NCBI GenBank assembly: GCA_023445955.1
Contig: JAEXJH010000049.1
Coordinates: forward strand, 1-7,769
DNA length: 7,769 nt
Origin: Pseudomonadota bacterium
Lineage (GTDB): Bacteria > Pseudomonadota > Alphaproteobacteria > Caulobacterales > Caulobacteraceae
Direction of reading: 5' to 3'
In this document: positions 7,763-7,769 of the stretch, in pieces
How positions within the stretch are numbered: position 1 is the first letter of the stretch
Layout: the number at the start of each line of letters is the position of its first letter
Notes under the pieces: generated by a model
What the model was told of the DNA's origin: nothing
The model's input: only the letters and a program-made list of their open reading frames with translations
Databases searched by the model: none
Program-made: the position numbers and the translations under genes

Positions 7763-7769
7763 TGTCGGC

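Overview
This is a GC-rich window (about two thirds G+C by eye). All seven genes lie on the minus strand, so they are transcribed from high to low coordinates. Codon bias, very tight ATGA overlaps and G/C-run palindromic repeats between genes suggest an alphaproteobacterium. Caulobacter or a close relative is the best guess from remembered repeat style and gene content, but nothing in the window is strictly diagnostic.

The window is a polyamine (probably putrescine) uptake and catabolism operon. In transcription order, the transport module is a PotH-type permease (7718-6810), a PotI-type permease (6813-5956) and a PotA/PotG-type ATPase (5959-4841), joined by 4-bp ATGA overlaps. A 158-bp gap follows, filled by a mirrored pair of REP-like hairpin elements (4716-4835). 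The catabolic module is then a SpuC-type class III aminotransferase (4682-3279), a PuuA-type glutamine-synthetase-fold gamma-glutamylpolyamine synthetase (3282-1885), a PuuB-type FAD amine oxidase (1892-636) and a small secreted SRPBCC-fold protein (612-43). These are coupled by a 4-bp overlap, an 8-bp overlap and a 23-bp gap.

The three ABC proteins would import a polyamine delivered by a periplasmic binding protein that is not in the window and probably lies beyond 7769. Inside the cell the amine could be transaminated directly by the aminotransferase, or gamma-glutamylated by the synthetase and then oxidised by the oxidase. The downstream aldehyde dehydrogenase (PuuC-like) and gamma-glutamyl hydrolase (PuuD-like) are also absent here. 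The exported SRPBCC protein at the operon end is the one member without an obvious place in the pathway.

Both window ends carry the same 17-bp palindrome core in opposite orientations (22-38 and 7745-7761). This places repeat hairpins before the permeases, between transport and catabolism, and after the last gene. I see no RNA genes, CRISPR arrays, insertion sequences, transposases or phage genes, and no gene-free stretch above 300 bases. I do not think the window holds an undescribed system. The most notable points are the repeat hairpins, including a pair with a compensatory stem change, and the unexplained SRPBCC gene.
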